Origin: CAYOWQ01 sp964407695
Lineage (GTDB): Bacteria > Planctomycetota > Phycisphaerae > Phycisphaerales > SM1A02
Direction of reading: 5' to 3'
Assembly (NCBI GenBank): GCA_964407695.1
Contig: CAYOWQ010000003.1
Span: 186,001 to 250,000 of the forward strand
DNA length: 64,000 bases
The notes below the pieces were generated by a model. That model worked only from the letters and a program-made list of their open reading frames with translations. It was not told the origin of the DNA and searched no databases. Below are positions 35,253 to 42,844 of the stretch, piece after piece. Positions within the stretch are counted from its first letter, which is position 1; each line of letters opens with the position of its first letter. The position numbers and the translations under genes were made by a program.

Positions 35253-35817
35253 GAAGCCGCCTCTCTTCGCCGCGCCCAAGCGCCACCGCCGACGCCGGCA
35301 CCGCAACCAACAGCAGCATCAGCCGCACACCGAACAGCCGGTCCGCCACCGGATGCAGCCGGTCAAACTCCGCCTGCCTCGCACGCGCATCGTCAACCCG
35401 ATTCTCGCTCGCCGCCCTCCAGTATTCCCGCAGCGCCACATTCATCTTTGGCGCCAACCAGATCGCATGCATGCCCAGGATCGCCACCGCGGCCGCAATC
35501 GCCACCATCCGCACTCGCTCTCCCCAGCCGGATCGCCCCGCACTCATCCGCCACTGAATGACGAGGCACACCACAAGCACCATCGCCGCCGCCGCCTGCG
35601 TCAGGTCCGACGCCGCGAAGATCGGCTCCATCACCTTTCCACCCGCGAATCGCCCGTGGGCTGCCCCGTCCTCTCCCAGATACTCCGAATACGCCGGCAC
35701 GCGAAGATCAAGACCTGGCAGCACTCGAAACACGCCCATCGCGGCCACACCAGCCGCCACGATCATCGAGATCCAGATCACCAGCGCCAGCCAATAGATC
35801 GAGTTCACGATCTTCAT
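35239..35817 (-). CDS. Four-helix membrane protein, DUF4149-like
   Basis: 192 residues, start MKIVNSIYWLALVIWISM at 35817 after GAAAGGAACACG, a good ribosome-binding site. Helices lie near residues 5-27, 75-93, 108-126 and 160-180. The N-terminal YWLALVIWISMIVAAGVAAMGVF pattern recalls DUF4149 proteins. Unknown function. It overlaps moaE upstream by 4 bp (ATGA) and nth downstream by 14 bp, so the three are one operon. Confidence 0.72.
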   Translation of the reverse strand: MKIVNSIYWLALVIWISMIVAAGVAAMGVFRVLPGLDLRVPAYSEYLGEDGAAHGRFAGGKVMEPIFAASDLTQAAAAMVLVVCLVIQWRMSAGRSGWGERVRMVAIAAAVAILGMHAIWLAPKMNVALREYWRAASENRVDDARARQAEFDRLHPVADRLFGVRLMLLLVAVPASAVALGRGEERRLHGAA

Positions 35818-36302
35818 CGTGTTCCTTTCTCCGCGCCTGCCGGCGCACCCTCCGCCCACGTCGTGCCATCAGCCCACTCCTCGCGCTTCCAGATCGGCGC
35901 TACCTTCTTCAGTTCATCGATCAGGAATCGACACGATTCAAATGCCGCCGCCCGATGTCCACACGCTGTCTGCACGATCACGCTCGCCTCCCCCGGTCCA
36001 ACCTCGCCGACCGCGTGCACCACTCGAACCGCCTTGCATCCGAACCGCTCCACCGCCTGCTGTGCCAACCCCCGCAACACGTCCTCCGCCATCGGCCGGT
36101 AGGCCTCGTAGCTCAACCGAATCAGCAATCCGTGCTGCTCGTGCATCTCCCTCCGGGTCCTCCCCACAAAGAGACACTCCGCCCCGCACGAGGCCGGAAA
36201 CGGCTCAATCGCCGCGATCGGCACCGGCCCATCACTGAGTCGAACCTCCACCAACACCTCCAGAGACTCCGCGGGTTTGGTTCTGCCTGTCGACGTGGTC
36301 AT
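35814..36302 (-). CDS. moaE: Molybdopterin synthase catalytic subunit
   Basis: 162 residues. Landmarks: CLFVGRTRREMHEQ, LSYEAYRPMAED, HAVGEVGPGEASVIV, CGHRAAAFESCRFLIDELK and KKVAPIWKREEW with the conserved lysines. MoaE, with thiocarboxylated MoaD, makes molybdopterin from cPMP. No moaD is next to it. First gene of the moaE-DUF4149-nth operon and divergent from the GAF protein. Confidence 0.93.
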   Translation of the reverse strand: MTTSTGRTKPAESLEVLVEVRLSDGPVPIAAIEPFPASCGAECLFVGRTRREMHEQHGLLIRLSYEAYRPMAEDVLRGLAQQAVERFGCKAVRVVHAVGEVGPGEASVIVQTACGHRAAAFESCRFLIDELKKVAPIWKREEWADGTTWAEGAPAGAEKGTR

Positions 36303-36318
36303 GGGTACTCCCTATTCT

Positions 36319-36801
36319 ATGGATGCAATGGCCATCACTCCTCGGCCGTATGAACTCATCGAGCCCCGCGTCCTCGACCTCGACGGCGACCGCGATGCTC
36401 GCATGCGTCACGTCGTCGATGTGCTCTGGGAACATCTCTCGCCCACCAGCGTCTCGTGGCTCGGTTTCTACCTCAATCGCGACGGCGAGCCCGACGATCG
36501 TCGTCTCATCCTCGGCCACTGCCGCGATAAACCCGCCTGTTCGCCCATCGGCCTCCACGGCGTCTGCGGCCAGGCCCTCCGCTTCGGCGCCACTCGAATC
36601 GTGCCGGATGTGCTCGAACTCGGCCCCGACTATATCGCCTGCGATCCTCGCGATCGCTCCGAAATCGTCGTTCCGCTGATCGATGCCAAGGGTGTCTGCT
36701 GGGCGGTTCTCGACCTCGATTCCTACGAGGTCAACGCCTTCAGCGAGGCCGACGACCTCGGCCTCAAGCGCATCCTCAAGGCTGCGGGTCTCTGCACCTG
36801 A
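36319..36801 (+). CDS. msrC: GAF-domain free methionine-(R)-sulfoxide reductase-like protein
   Basis: 160 residues, a single GAF domain. The fRMsr pattern is present: ACSPIGLHGVCGQAL (two cysteines), then PDYIACDPRDRSEIVVPL with the third cysteine, and VLDLDSYEVNAFSEAD at the end. These cysteines form the redox relay of free methionine-R-sulfoxide reductases. HVVDVLWEHLSPTSVSWLGFYL opens the domain. Start is ambiguous between 36319 and 36328. A generic GAF sensor is the alternative. Confidence 0.72.
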   Translation: MDAMAITPRPYELIEPRVLDLDGDRDARMRHVVDVLWEHLSPTSVSWLGFYLNRDGEPDDRRLILGHCRDKPACSPIGLHGVCGQALRFGATRIVPDVLELGPDYIACDPRDRSEIVVPLIDAKGVCWAVLDLDSYEVNAFSEADDLGLKRILKAAGLCT

Positions 36802-36859
36802 AGAAGAATTTCGATCGGTTCCGAACCGCTCGACCCAATTCGATACACTGCACCGTTCA

Positions 36860-37867
36860 ATGACCACAACCGCTCCCCACGCGTTTATCGCCTCCGTTGC
36901 GCCCAACACCTACGCCGACGGCGTCTACAACCTCGTCAATCCCCAGGTCGGCGTCACCCGCACCAACAAGCCCTTCCTCAAGTGCCTCCTGCGCGATGCC
37001 TCCGGCGAAGCCCCCGCTCGAATGTGGTCGTTCGACGAAGCCACCTTCGACAGTCTCTGCTCCACCGGCTTCGTCTGGGTCGCCGGCCGAACCGAGCTCT
37101 ACAACGGCCAGATCCAGTTCGTCATCGACCAGATCAAGTCCGTCGAAGTCTCCGATGACGACCTCGCCCACCTTCTGCCCACCACCACCAAGGACATCGA
37201 CCGCATGTTCGCCGACGTCGGCGGACTGCTCGGCTCGCTCGACCATCCCGCCATGAAGGCCCTCGCCGACGCCTACCTCACCGACGACGACCTCATGGCC
37301 AAGTTCCGCAGGGCCCCCGCTGCCGTGAACATGCACCACGCCTGGATCGGCGGCCTGCTCGAGCACACCCTTCAACTCATGCAGCTGGCCGACCTCATGC
37401 TCCCGCTCTATCCCCACCTCAATCGCGATCTCGTGCTCATGGGCCTCTTCCTCCACGACATCGCCAAGACCTCTGAGCTCTCGTGGGACAAGGGCTTCAA
37501 CTACACCGCAGAAGGCAACCTCATCGGCCACGTCGTCAAGGGCGCCATCATCCTGCAGATAAAAGCCGCCGTCGCGGCCAAGCACTCCGGCCAGCGCCTG
37601 CCCATCGAAGCCCTGCGCGTCTTGCAGCACATCATCCTGAGCCATCATGCGGTGCCCGAGTTCGGCGCTGCCAAGGTTCCCTCCACGCCAGAGGCGGTCT
37701 TCGTCGCCATGCTCGACAACCTCGACGCCAAGACCACCATGGCCCTCACGCTCACTCGACCCAAGGGCGAAGTTCCCGCCGGCGCAGATTTCACCGACAA
37801 GATCTGGGGCCTCGACACCCGCCTCTACCGCCCCGATCCCCTCAAGCTTGCCGCCGCCGCCGATTGA
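36860..37867 (+). CDS. 3'-5' exoribonuclease, YhaM family (OB fold plus HD domain)
   Basis: 335 residues. Residues about 25-100 form an OB-fold nucleic-acid binding domain (FLKCLLRDASGEAPARMW, GRTELYNGQIQFVID), and residues about 150-290 an HD hydrolase domain with HHAWIGGLLEHTLQLM, the metal-binding HD pair in GLFLHDIAKTSEL, and IILSHH. This OB-HD order is that of YhaM, a 3'-5' exonuclease of RNA and DNA. The ATG at 36860 follows a TACACT-like -10 by about 12 bp, so the leader is short. Confidence 0.82.
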   Translation: MTTTAPHAFIASVAPNTYADGVYNLVNPQVGVTRTNKPFLKCLLRDASGEAPARMWSFDEATFDSLCSTGFVWVAGRTELYNGQIQFVIDQIKSVEVSDDDLAHLLPTTTKDIDRMFADVGGLLGSLDHPAMKALADAYLTDDDLMAKFRRAPAAVNMHHAWIGGLLEHTLQLMQLADLMLPLYPHLNRDLVLMGLFLHDIAKTSELSWDKGFNYTAEGNLIGHVVKGAIILQIKAAVAAKHSGQRLPIEALRVLQHIILSHHAVPEFGAAKVPSTPEAVFVAMLDNLDAKTTMALTLTRPKGEVPAGADFTDKIWGLDTRLYRPDPLKLAAAAD

Positions 37868-38134
37868 CAACCGCAGGGTCCGCTGTGCAGCCCGCCTGTC
37901 CGCGGATCAAACGCCAAAACATCGTCATTCCCGCGCATTGCCTGCCCCGCGAAGGCGTAGGGCGGGAATCCAGACTCGTAGGGTCCCGCACCGCGGACCT
38001 TGTTGTCTACATCACACCCTCGCTGGGTGCCACACACCATCCCGCTAGGGTGGTGTGTGCGAGCGACAACGTACGCTCGATCTTGCGACCGCCCCATGTC
38101 GACCTCTTGACTTGTTGACGTGTTCGTCCATCCC
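37868..38134. repeat. Spacer packed with palindromic REP-like elements
   Basis: No gene. Elements seen in order: GGTCCGCTGTGCAGCCCGCC at 37878; ATTCCCGC/GCGGGAAT (8-bp arms, 37927-37969); a degenerate GGTCC-N7-CGGACC near 37982; CACACACCA/TGGTGTGTG (9-bp arms, 38031-38059); CGAGCG/CGCTCG (about 38060-38079); and the short-period run CTTGACTTGTTGACGTGTT near 38105. The GGTCCGC family recurs at 38986 and 44587. Confidence 0.65.
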
Positions 38135-38947
38135 TCACCCCGCGCTGCCGCACTCCGAGCACGCACTCCCCGCCGCCCCACCCCGCAGGTCATATCCGCA
38201 CCGGCCACATCGTCGTCGCCATCGGCGCACCATCCCGCGGCCAAGAATCATGCAGCGCACCATGAGCCACATCGCCAGCCCCCAGACCGCTGCATCGCCA
38301 AGCAATCCCGGCCACCATGGAATGTATGGAATCACTTCGTAAATCTTCCCGCCTGTATCAATGTTCAACGGTATGGGAAGGCCGCGAAGTTCCATCGGCG
38401 CTTCGACCACATCAAGCCGAGTCCGAACACCCCCGTTGAAAATGTTAATCAAGCTAAACACGTTCGCATGATTCTGCGATCGAAGCAATCCAAGCACCTG
38501 TGGATCAGCACTGACCTCACGCAGCCCCGCCCATTCGCCCCAGGAAAAAACTCCTTCTCCCGAACTGGTCGGATCGAACACTCTGGTCGAATCGAGCTCA
38601 ATGGTTGACACGAAGCACCGCCAGGGAAATCCGGTAGCGATGATTCGTCGAGTCTCCTCACGAATCGCGGAGCGAATCGGCTTGGGGACCGGACGAGCAG
38701 GATGGATGTCATACTCCCGCACTTTTGGATTTGCCATTCCATTCGATCGCCAGCACCGATCCATGACGAGGTCGGACTGCATCACTAAGGGCTGCCCGAC
38801 GAAGTCGCTGGCCGCATAGACTTTGGTGTGCTGGGTCCAGAACAAACCGATCAGCACCGCGATCACCCACGACACCGCCGCACCGGCAACGAGATAGCGC
38901 CCCGCAATCCACCCGACGCCAATCACTCGCGGAATCCCCAATCGCAT
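38135..38947 (-). CDS. Membrane protein with C-terminal CGYDLRG zinc ribbon
   Basis: About 270 residues: one N-terminal helix (YLVAGAAVSWVIAVLIGLF), a long exported middle region, a second helix near residue 230 (LLGDAAVWGLAMWLMV) and an Arg-rich linker into a zinc ribbon CGRCGYDLRG ... CSECG. This combination is common in planctomycetes; function unknown. It shares the ribbon with the genes at 51506 and 57521. ATG at 38947 chosen; 38965 is possible. Confidence 0.68.
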   Translation of the reverse strand: MRLGIPRVIGVGWIAGRYLVAGAAVSWVIAVLIGLFWTQHTKVYAASDFVGQPLVMQSDLVMDRCWRSNGMANPKVREYDIHPARPVPKPIRSAIREETRRIIATGFPWRCFVSTIELDSTRVFDPTSSGEGVFSWGEWAGLREVSADPQVLGLLRSQNHANVFSLINIFNGGVRTRLDVVEAPMELRGLPIPLNIDTGGKIYEVIPYIPWWPGLLGDAAVWGLAMWLMVRCMILGRGMVRRWRRRCGRCGYDLRGGAAGSACSECGSAG

Positions 38948-38985
38948 GCAATTCACTGTAGCCATTGACCGTCCACGGAGCCGTA

Positions 38986-39010
38986 GGATACGCTGTGCGG
39001 ACCGCTTGTC
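38986..39010 (+). repeat. REP-like element copy
   Basis: GGATACGCTGTGCGGACCGC followed by TTGTC. The 14 bases GTGCGGACCGCTTG are identical to the copy at 44595, so this is a diverged member of the GGTCCGC-N3-GCGGACC family. Confidence 0.6.
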
Positions 39011-39069
39011 GTCCCACCGCCAAGACGTCCCAGAACTCGGCCATTCGACCGTCCCGCAGCGCTTCATCC
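39011..39069. other. Spacer before the tandem array
   Basis: No recognisable gene; leads into the 42-bp repeats. Confidence 0.3.
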
Positions 39070-39253
39070 TTACTCCAGAACGCCTCTGGAGTACTCCGGA
39101 GAGGAATTTCCTTACTCCAGAACGCCTCTGGAGTACTCCGGAGAGGAATTTCCTTACTCCAGAAAGCTTCTGGAGTACTCCGGAGAGGAATTTCCTTTCC
39201 CCAGAAACGCTCTGGAGTACTCCGGAGAGGAATTTCCGTACTCCGGAACGCTT
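39070..39253. repeat. 42-bp tandem repeat array, 4.4 copies, with internal hairpins
   Basis: Units start at 39070, 39112, 39154 and 39196, each exactly 42 bp; a partial fifth starts at 39238. Units 1 and 2 are identical; 3 and 4 carry a few substitutions concentrated in the first hairpin. Each unit holds ACTCCAGA-N5-TCTGGAGT followed by CTCCGGAG and ends GAGGAATTTCC. The third unit keeps pairing (AGAAAGCTTCT). Since 42 is a multiple of 3, the plus strand can also be read as 14-residue repeats (LTPERLWSTPERNF), but no start signal supports that. It lies between the membrane gene at 38135 and the dockerin gene at 39504. Confidence 0.9.
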
Positions 39254-39503
39254 AAAACGTTCAACAGAACGCTTCCGGCGTTCACTGCAACGGCGAAAAC
39301 GTCAACCGGAGGGGTGAGGGTGGTCGGTGAAGTCCTTCGCCGTCCACCGACCGCCTTGCTTGACGCCCGGCGGGGATCAAGGTGTGCGGTGCACAGCCCT
39401 TCAACCGGATCGCTCAACGGATCCCGCCCGGCCCGAAGGCCTGCCGGGGAGACTCGCTCCAGCAACCGCGACAGCAATGCTCGGGTCCGTCAGCCCCTGT
39501 GGA
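39254..39503. other. Intergenic region downstream of the array
   Basis: About 250 bp beyond the dockerin gene stop. It begins with AACGCTT/AACGTT-rich sequence that looks like decayed repeat and contains no ORF with coding character. Confidence 0.35.
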
Positions 39504-40313
39504 TCATTCGGTCCAGGCCGAGATCAGGAGACCGAGGTCCGCGCCGTCGACCATGCCGTCGCAGTTCAGGTCGCTCGAACACTCCCCGCGCGCAGGGCAT
39601 TCCCCCCAATCGCCCAGCAGCAGACCCAGATCAGCCCCGTTAACGACACGGTCGCCCGTGAGGTCAGCACTGATCAACGAGGAATCAATCCGAAACGTCA
39701 GCGTCGCCTTGAACTCGAGGCCCGTCGGGTCTGAACTGCAGTTGCCGCACAACCCGATCAGCAACTCGTTGGGGCCGCAGGGGAGAAGACCGGGGTCGGT
39801 GATGGTGACGGTGTCGATGGATGGCCAGGTCAGAATTGGAAGTCCATCGCCGTCGACCGAATCCGACCCGAAGTTGCTGGAGGCGGTCATCAGCGCGGTG
39901 ATGCGCACGCCGTTGAGAAACGCCACGCCCTGATCGTCGGTCGCGAATTGAATCGTCAATGAAGGATCCACCATGCCCGGCGGAACGATGAACTCGAACC
40001 GGTAAAAAGCGGAGTCCGTGTTGTTGAGCGACACCTCGACCACGCCGGGAACGTCAGCGCAGCCGGAGCAGTAATCCGCGCCGATGAGCACGGCGGAGGT
40101 GAACTCTGCAGTGGGCTTCCCGCTGTTCAGCGTGGCCAGCTGTTGGGCCACCGTGCCGGTGACCGGGCTGGCCGTGAACAGGTTGTTGCTGGAGAACACC
40201 AGCGTCGTATCCCCTTCAGCCTGCACCGGTCCCGGGAACGAGACCAGGCCGGCAATGGCGAGACTTCGAAACAGAAACAACCGAACTCCTCCAGCGCTGC
40301 TGCACGTGTTCAT
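39504..40313 (-). CDS. Secreted protein with two C-terminal dockerin-like repeats
   Basis: 269 residues. Start at 40313 gives a signal peptide (VRLFLFRSLAIAGLVSFPGPVQA, cleavage near residue 32). A beta-sandwich domain follows (FYRFEFIVPPGMVDPSLTIQF, in part; VAFLNGVRIT; CGPNELLIGLCGNC), reminiscent of carbohydrate- or surface-protein modules, then DLTGDRVVNGADLGLLLGDWG and DLNCDGMVDGADLGLLISAW. GGAGAGGAG lies about 10 bases before the ATG. Function unknown; probably extracellular. Confidence 0.78.
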   Translation of the reverse strand: MNTCSSAGGVRLFLFRSLAIAGLVSFPGPVQAEGDTTLVFSSNNLFTASPVTGTVAQQLATLNSGKPTAEFTSAVLIGADYCSGCADVPGVVEVSLNNTDSAFYRFEFIVPPGMVDPSLTIQFATDDQGVAFLNGVRITALMTASSNFGSDSVDGDGLPILTWPSIDTVTITDPGLLPCGPNELLIGLCGNCSSDPTGLEFKATLTFRIDSSLISADLTGDRVVNGADLGLLLGDWGECPARGECSSDLNCDGMVDGADLGLLISAWTE

Positions 40314-40338
40314 GACGACCGTCTCCTCTCCAAAAGTT

Positions 40339-40404
40339 AGGTTCCCGTGCATTCTCCCGCACGGAACCTGGCGCTGCCCGCGATAGACCGATCGTAACGA
40401 TCGG
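40339..40404 (-). promoter_or_regulatory. Two inverted repeats in the upstream region of the dockerin gene
   Basis: AGGTTCCCGTGC with GCACGGAACCT (40339-40369, one bulged base) and CCGATCG-TAA-CGATCGG (40388-40404). They sit 26-91 bp before the start codon, so they could be leader hairpins or protein-binding sites. No promoter boxes are clear. Confidence 0.4.
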
Positions 40405-40598
40405 AGCCCCGGAATTGGAAGGGGCAGCAGTGGGAATGTTGGTCCCCAGTCAGCCTCCGACGGCACGGACGCTCCAATTTGGCCTGGACATTGGCGGGAA
40501 TGAATCGCTCCGACCACGCGACTGGCGGCGTCCTTCACGTCCTCGGTGGCTCAAAACGCTCTTTCCCGTGCCCTTTGCGCCCTCCGTGGTTCAATTCC
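40405..40598. repeat. Spacer with degenerate CACGGAGG-type repeat
   Basis: On the minus strand 40598-40529 reads GAACCACGGAGGGCGCAAAG ... GGCACGGGAAAGAG ... GAGCCACCGAGGACGTGAAGG. This resembles the short-period ACCACGGAGG(A/G)CAC spacer repeats seen in many environmental bacterial genomes, here decayed. No gene. Confidence 0.5.
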
Positions 40599-41183
40599 CT
40601 ACGCCCTCTCCTCCGCCAGCGCCCGCTCGATCCGCCGGTCGGGCACCAGCCAGATCAGCGCCACCAGGAAGTACAGCCCGTTCGCGATCCACGGGCTCAC
40701 GAACGCCAGCGGAATCGCCGCGAGGTAAATGATCGGCGACAACTTGCCCTTCAGGTCGCGGCCGACCGCCAGCGCCAGCACCGAGGTGTTTTCCTGAACC
40801 GCAAGGATGCGCTGCTGCAGCAGCCAGTAGGCGACTCCCGCCATGAACAGCACCACGCCGTAGAGCGCCGTCGGCACCGCGGCGAAGTGGTTCTCGCCCA
40901 TCCACGCCGTCACGAACGGAATCAGCGACAGCCAGAACAACAGGTGCAGGTTGGCCCACAGCACCCCGCCCGTCACCCTCCGCGTGGCGTGCAGCATGTG
41001 GTGATGGTTGTTCCAGTAGATGCCCACGTAGATGAAGCTGAGCACGTAGCTGAGAAACACCGGTATCAGGCTGCGCAGGGCGGAGATCGACGCCTCGTGC
41101 GGCGGCTTCAGCTCCAGCACCATGATGGTGATCACGATCGCCAGCACGCCATCGGAAAATGCTTCGAGCCGGCTTCGCTGCAT
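40599..41183 (-). CDS. TMEM175-like potassium channel (DUF1211)
   Basis: 194 residues with six predicted helices. The first helix carries the family motif RLEAFSDGVLAIVITIMVLEL (FSD near residue 9), whose isoleucines line the pore in TMEM175 channels. NNHHHMLHATRRV between helices 2 and 3 is also typical. It is expected to conduct K+ without the classical TVGYG filter. The stop of the TatD-like gene upstream is 6 bp away, so they are co-transcribed. Confidence 0.87.
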   Translation of the reverse strand: MQRSRLEAFSDGVLAIVITIMVLELKPPHEASISALRSLIPVFLSYVLSFIYVGIYWNNHHHMLHATRRVTGGVLWANLHLLFWLSLIPFVTAWMGENHFAAVPTALYGVVLFMAGVAYWLLQQRILAVQENTSVLALAVGRDLKGKLSPIIYLAAIPLAFVSPWIANGLYFLVALIWLVPDRRIERALAEERA

Positions 41184-41189
41184 GATGGT

Positions 41190-41999
41190 TCAAACGCCGA
41201 ATCCGGCCGAGAACTTCCCCGACTGACTCAGGAACCTCTTCGGGTTCTCAAACGAAATCCGCCGGATGGTCTCTTCCGTGTGCCCGCGCTTGCGCATCTC
41301 CAGCTGCGCCTTCGGTACCGCCAGCGGATCGGAACAGCCCCAGTCGCCCGCAGAGTTGATCCACAATCGCTCCATCCCGTAGCACTCGATGATGTCGGCC
41401 GCCCGCTGCGGGGTGCACTTGGTGTCGGGATAGAGCGTCATTCCCGCCCAGAAGCCGCCGTCCAGCACCAGCTTCACCGTGTGCTCTTCCACGTGATCAA
41501 TCAGCACGCGGCCGGGATCAATCGCCCCGTTGCGCTTGATCGCGTCGAGAATCAGCCTGGTGCCCTTCAGCTTGTCTTCAAGGTGGGGCGTGTGCACCAG
41601 GATCATCTGCTTGTGCTTCGCTGCCAGCGCGATCTGCTCCTCAAGAATGATCATCTCGTTCCTTGAGTTCTTGTTGAGGCCGATCTCGCCGATGCCCAGC
41701 ACGTTGGGCCGGTCCAGAAACTGCGGAATCAGCGCGATCACCTCGCGGGCGAAGACCGGGTCCTCACCCTCCTTGGGATTGATGCACAGCCAGGTGTGGT
41801 GTTTGATCTTCACCGCCTCGGCCCGCTTGGGTTCGTACTCGGTCAGCAGCCGGAAATAGTCATAGAACCCCTGCGGGCTCGAGCGGTCGTAGCCCGCCCA
41901 GAACGCCGGCTCGGTAATCGCCACGCAGCCCGCCAGCGCCATCCGCTGATAGTCGTCGGTGGTGCGGGAGACCATGTGGATGTGGGGGTCGATGTACAT
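41190..41999 (-). CDS. TatD-like metal-dependent hydrolase
   Basis: 269 residues beginning MYIDPHIHMVSRTTDDY with the metal-binding H-x-H. Further landmarks: GIGEIGLNK, ILVHTPH, VLIDHVEEHTV, YPDTKCTP and LWINSAGDWGCSDP, the order of the amidohydrolase/TatD superfamily. It resembles the EboB-type TatD proteins of the ebo metabolite-trafficking cluster, but only the small neighbour at 42079 could support that and no other ebo gene is seen. Upstream ATG at 42098 runs through a simple-sequence tract, so 41999 is chosen. Confidence 0.8.
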   Translation of the reverse strand: MYIDPHIHMVSRTTDDYQRMALAGCVAITEPAFWAGYDRSSPQGFYDYFRLLTEYEPKRAEAVKIKHHTWLCINPKEGEDPVFAREVIALIPQFLDRPNVLGIGEIGLNKNSRNEMIILEEQIALAAKHKQMILVHTPHLEDKLKGTRLILDAIKRNGAIDPGRVLIDHVEEHTVKLVLDGGFWAGMTLYPDTKCTPQRAADIIECYGMERLWINSAGDWGCSDPLAVPKAQLEMRKRGHTEETIRRISFENPKRFLSQSGKFSAGFGV

Positions 42000-42000
42000 G

Positions 42001-42060
42001 GGGGAGAGACTGAGAGACGAAGAGTCGAAGAGACGAAGAGATTGAGTGGGGTGGGGGAGT
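42001..42060. repeat. Purine-strand simple repeat (GACGAAGAG type)
   Basis: The plus strand is almost pure purine: GAGAGACGAAGAGTCGAAGA then GACGAAGAGATTGAG. On the transcribed minus strand it forms an unstructured CT-rich leader right before the TatD start codon. It occupies the spacer between two genes and contains no Shine-Dalgarno. Confidence 0.6.
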
Positions 42061-42078
42061 GACCGCTCGCGGCGGCCG

Positions 42079-42369
42079 TTACGCTTGGTAAGCGCCAAGC
42101 GCGCCCTTCATCGGCGCTTTGGCGATGGGCTCGGTCGTATGGTCGCTGAAGTGTTCGAGGATGCGCTTTGCCCGCTCGCCCTTGCCATCGAGCAGGATAC
42201 CGATCGCGTCACGGAAGGCTTTCATCCGGAAATCGTCGCCGGTGCCGCCGCCGGCGGGCGCCCGCTCCAGTCGATCCAGAAACGCCGCGATATCAATCAG
42301 CTTCGCCCGGTGCTCCATGAAATAAAGATCAATCACCGAACTCTTCGACGCAGGGCAGGGGATACTCAT
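42079..42369 (-). CDS. Small conserved-looking cytoplasmic protein
   Basis: 96 residues: SSVIDLYFMEHRAKLIDIAAFLDRLERA, a Gly-rich link, then DFRMKAFRDAIGILLDGKGERAKRILEHFSDHTTEPI (quoted in part: FRDAIGILLDGKGERAKRIL). All-helical, no signal or membrane segment. The pattern recalls short proteins that sit beside TatD-like hydrolases in planctomycetes, and it is immediately upstream of one here. Function unknown. ATG at 42369 preferred to GTG at 42384 because of GGAGACGAGAAGG before it. Confidence 0.68.
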   Translation of the reverse strand: MSIPCPASKSSVIDLYFMEHRAKLIDIAAFLDRLERAPAGGGTGDDFRMKAFRDAIGILLDGKGERAKRILEHFSDHTTEPIAKAPMKGALGAYQA

Positions 42370-42387
42370 CCTTCTCGTCTCCACTCT

Positions 42388-42813
42388 TCAATCAACAAAC
42401 AGGTTCACACAGACCGTGAGGATCGCAAAGATCAGCAGGTTGATCAGCGTATACACCGTCGCCACCAGTCCCGCCCGCCACCATCTCGCCGGCAATAAGA
42501 ACATCAACGCCACCGATTGCAGCACGATCGACACCGGCCAGATCACCAGATTCGAGATGAGCTGAATCTCCGATGGGGGTCTGCCCGCCAATACCACCGT
42601 GCCGATCGGCGCCCACGCCAGCGAAACACCCAGCGCCAGCACAAACATCAGCACCACCAGCCCCGCAGCCTTCCAGAATCCCGGCGCCCCAACCCGACAC
42701 ACCCCACACGCCATCCGAAGCAGCATCGCCCCGATCCCCACGCCGACCACTCCGCCCACGAAAATCGAGGCGATCATGATGGCAATCACTTCCGGCGATG
42801 GCGCCTGCTGCAT
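42388..42813 (-). CDS. Four-helix inner-membrane protein
   Basis: 141 residues with helices near 10-32, 48-70, 88-108 and 115-138 and hardly any soluble part. A cysteine-containing turn (MACGVCRVGAPGF) lies between helices 1 and 2. I do not recognise a family. It is 18 bp upstream of the small gene at 42079 and so may head the operon leading to the TatD-like hydrolase and TMEM175 channel. Confidence 0.65.
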   Translation of the reverse strand: MQQAPSPEVIAIMIASIFVGGVVGVGIGAMLLRMACGVCRVGAPGFWKAAGLVVLMFVLALGVSLAWAPIGTVVLAGRPPSEIQLISNLVIWPVSIVLQSVALMFLLPARWWRAGLVATVYTLINLLIFAILTVCVNLFVD

Positions 42814-42844
42814 GCCCTCAGACTACGGCAACCCCCGCATTCCA

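Noticed and set aside
36232..36909. 225-codon frame opposite the GAF reductase
   Set aside because: Antisense to conserved Cys motifs of the plus-strand gene.
39070..39253. CRISPR array
   Set aside because: Units are contiguous without unique spacers and no cas gene is near.
38946..39317. Protein of TPER repeats read from the 42-bp array
   Set aside because: No ribosome-binding site; the hairpin symmetry and open frames in several phases follow from the repeat itself. Kept as a possibility in the repeat entry.
40591..41193. 200-codon frame overlapping the TMEM175-like gene
   Set aside because: Same strand, different frame; Gly/Arg/Ala-rich shadow of a gene with a clear FSD motif.
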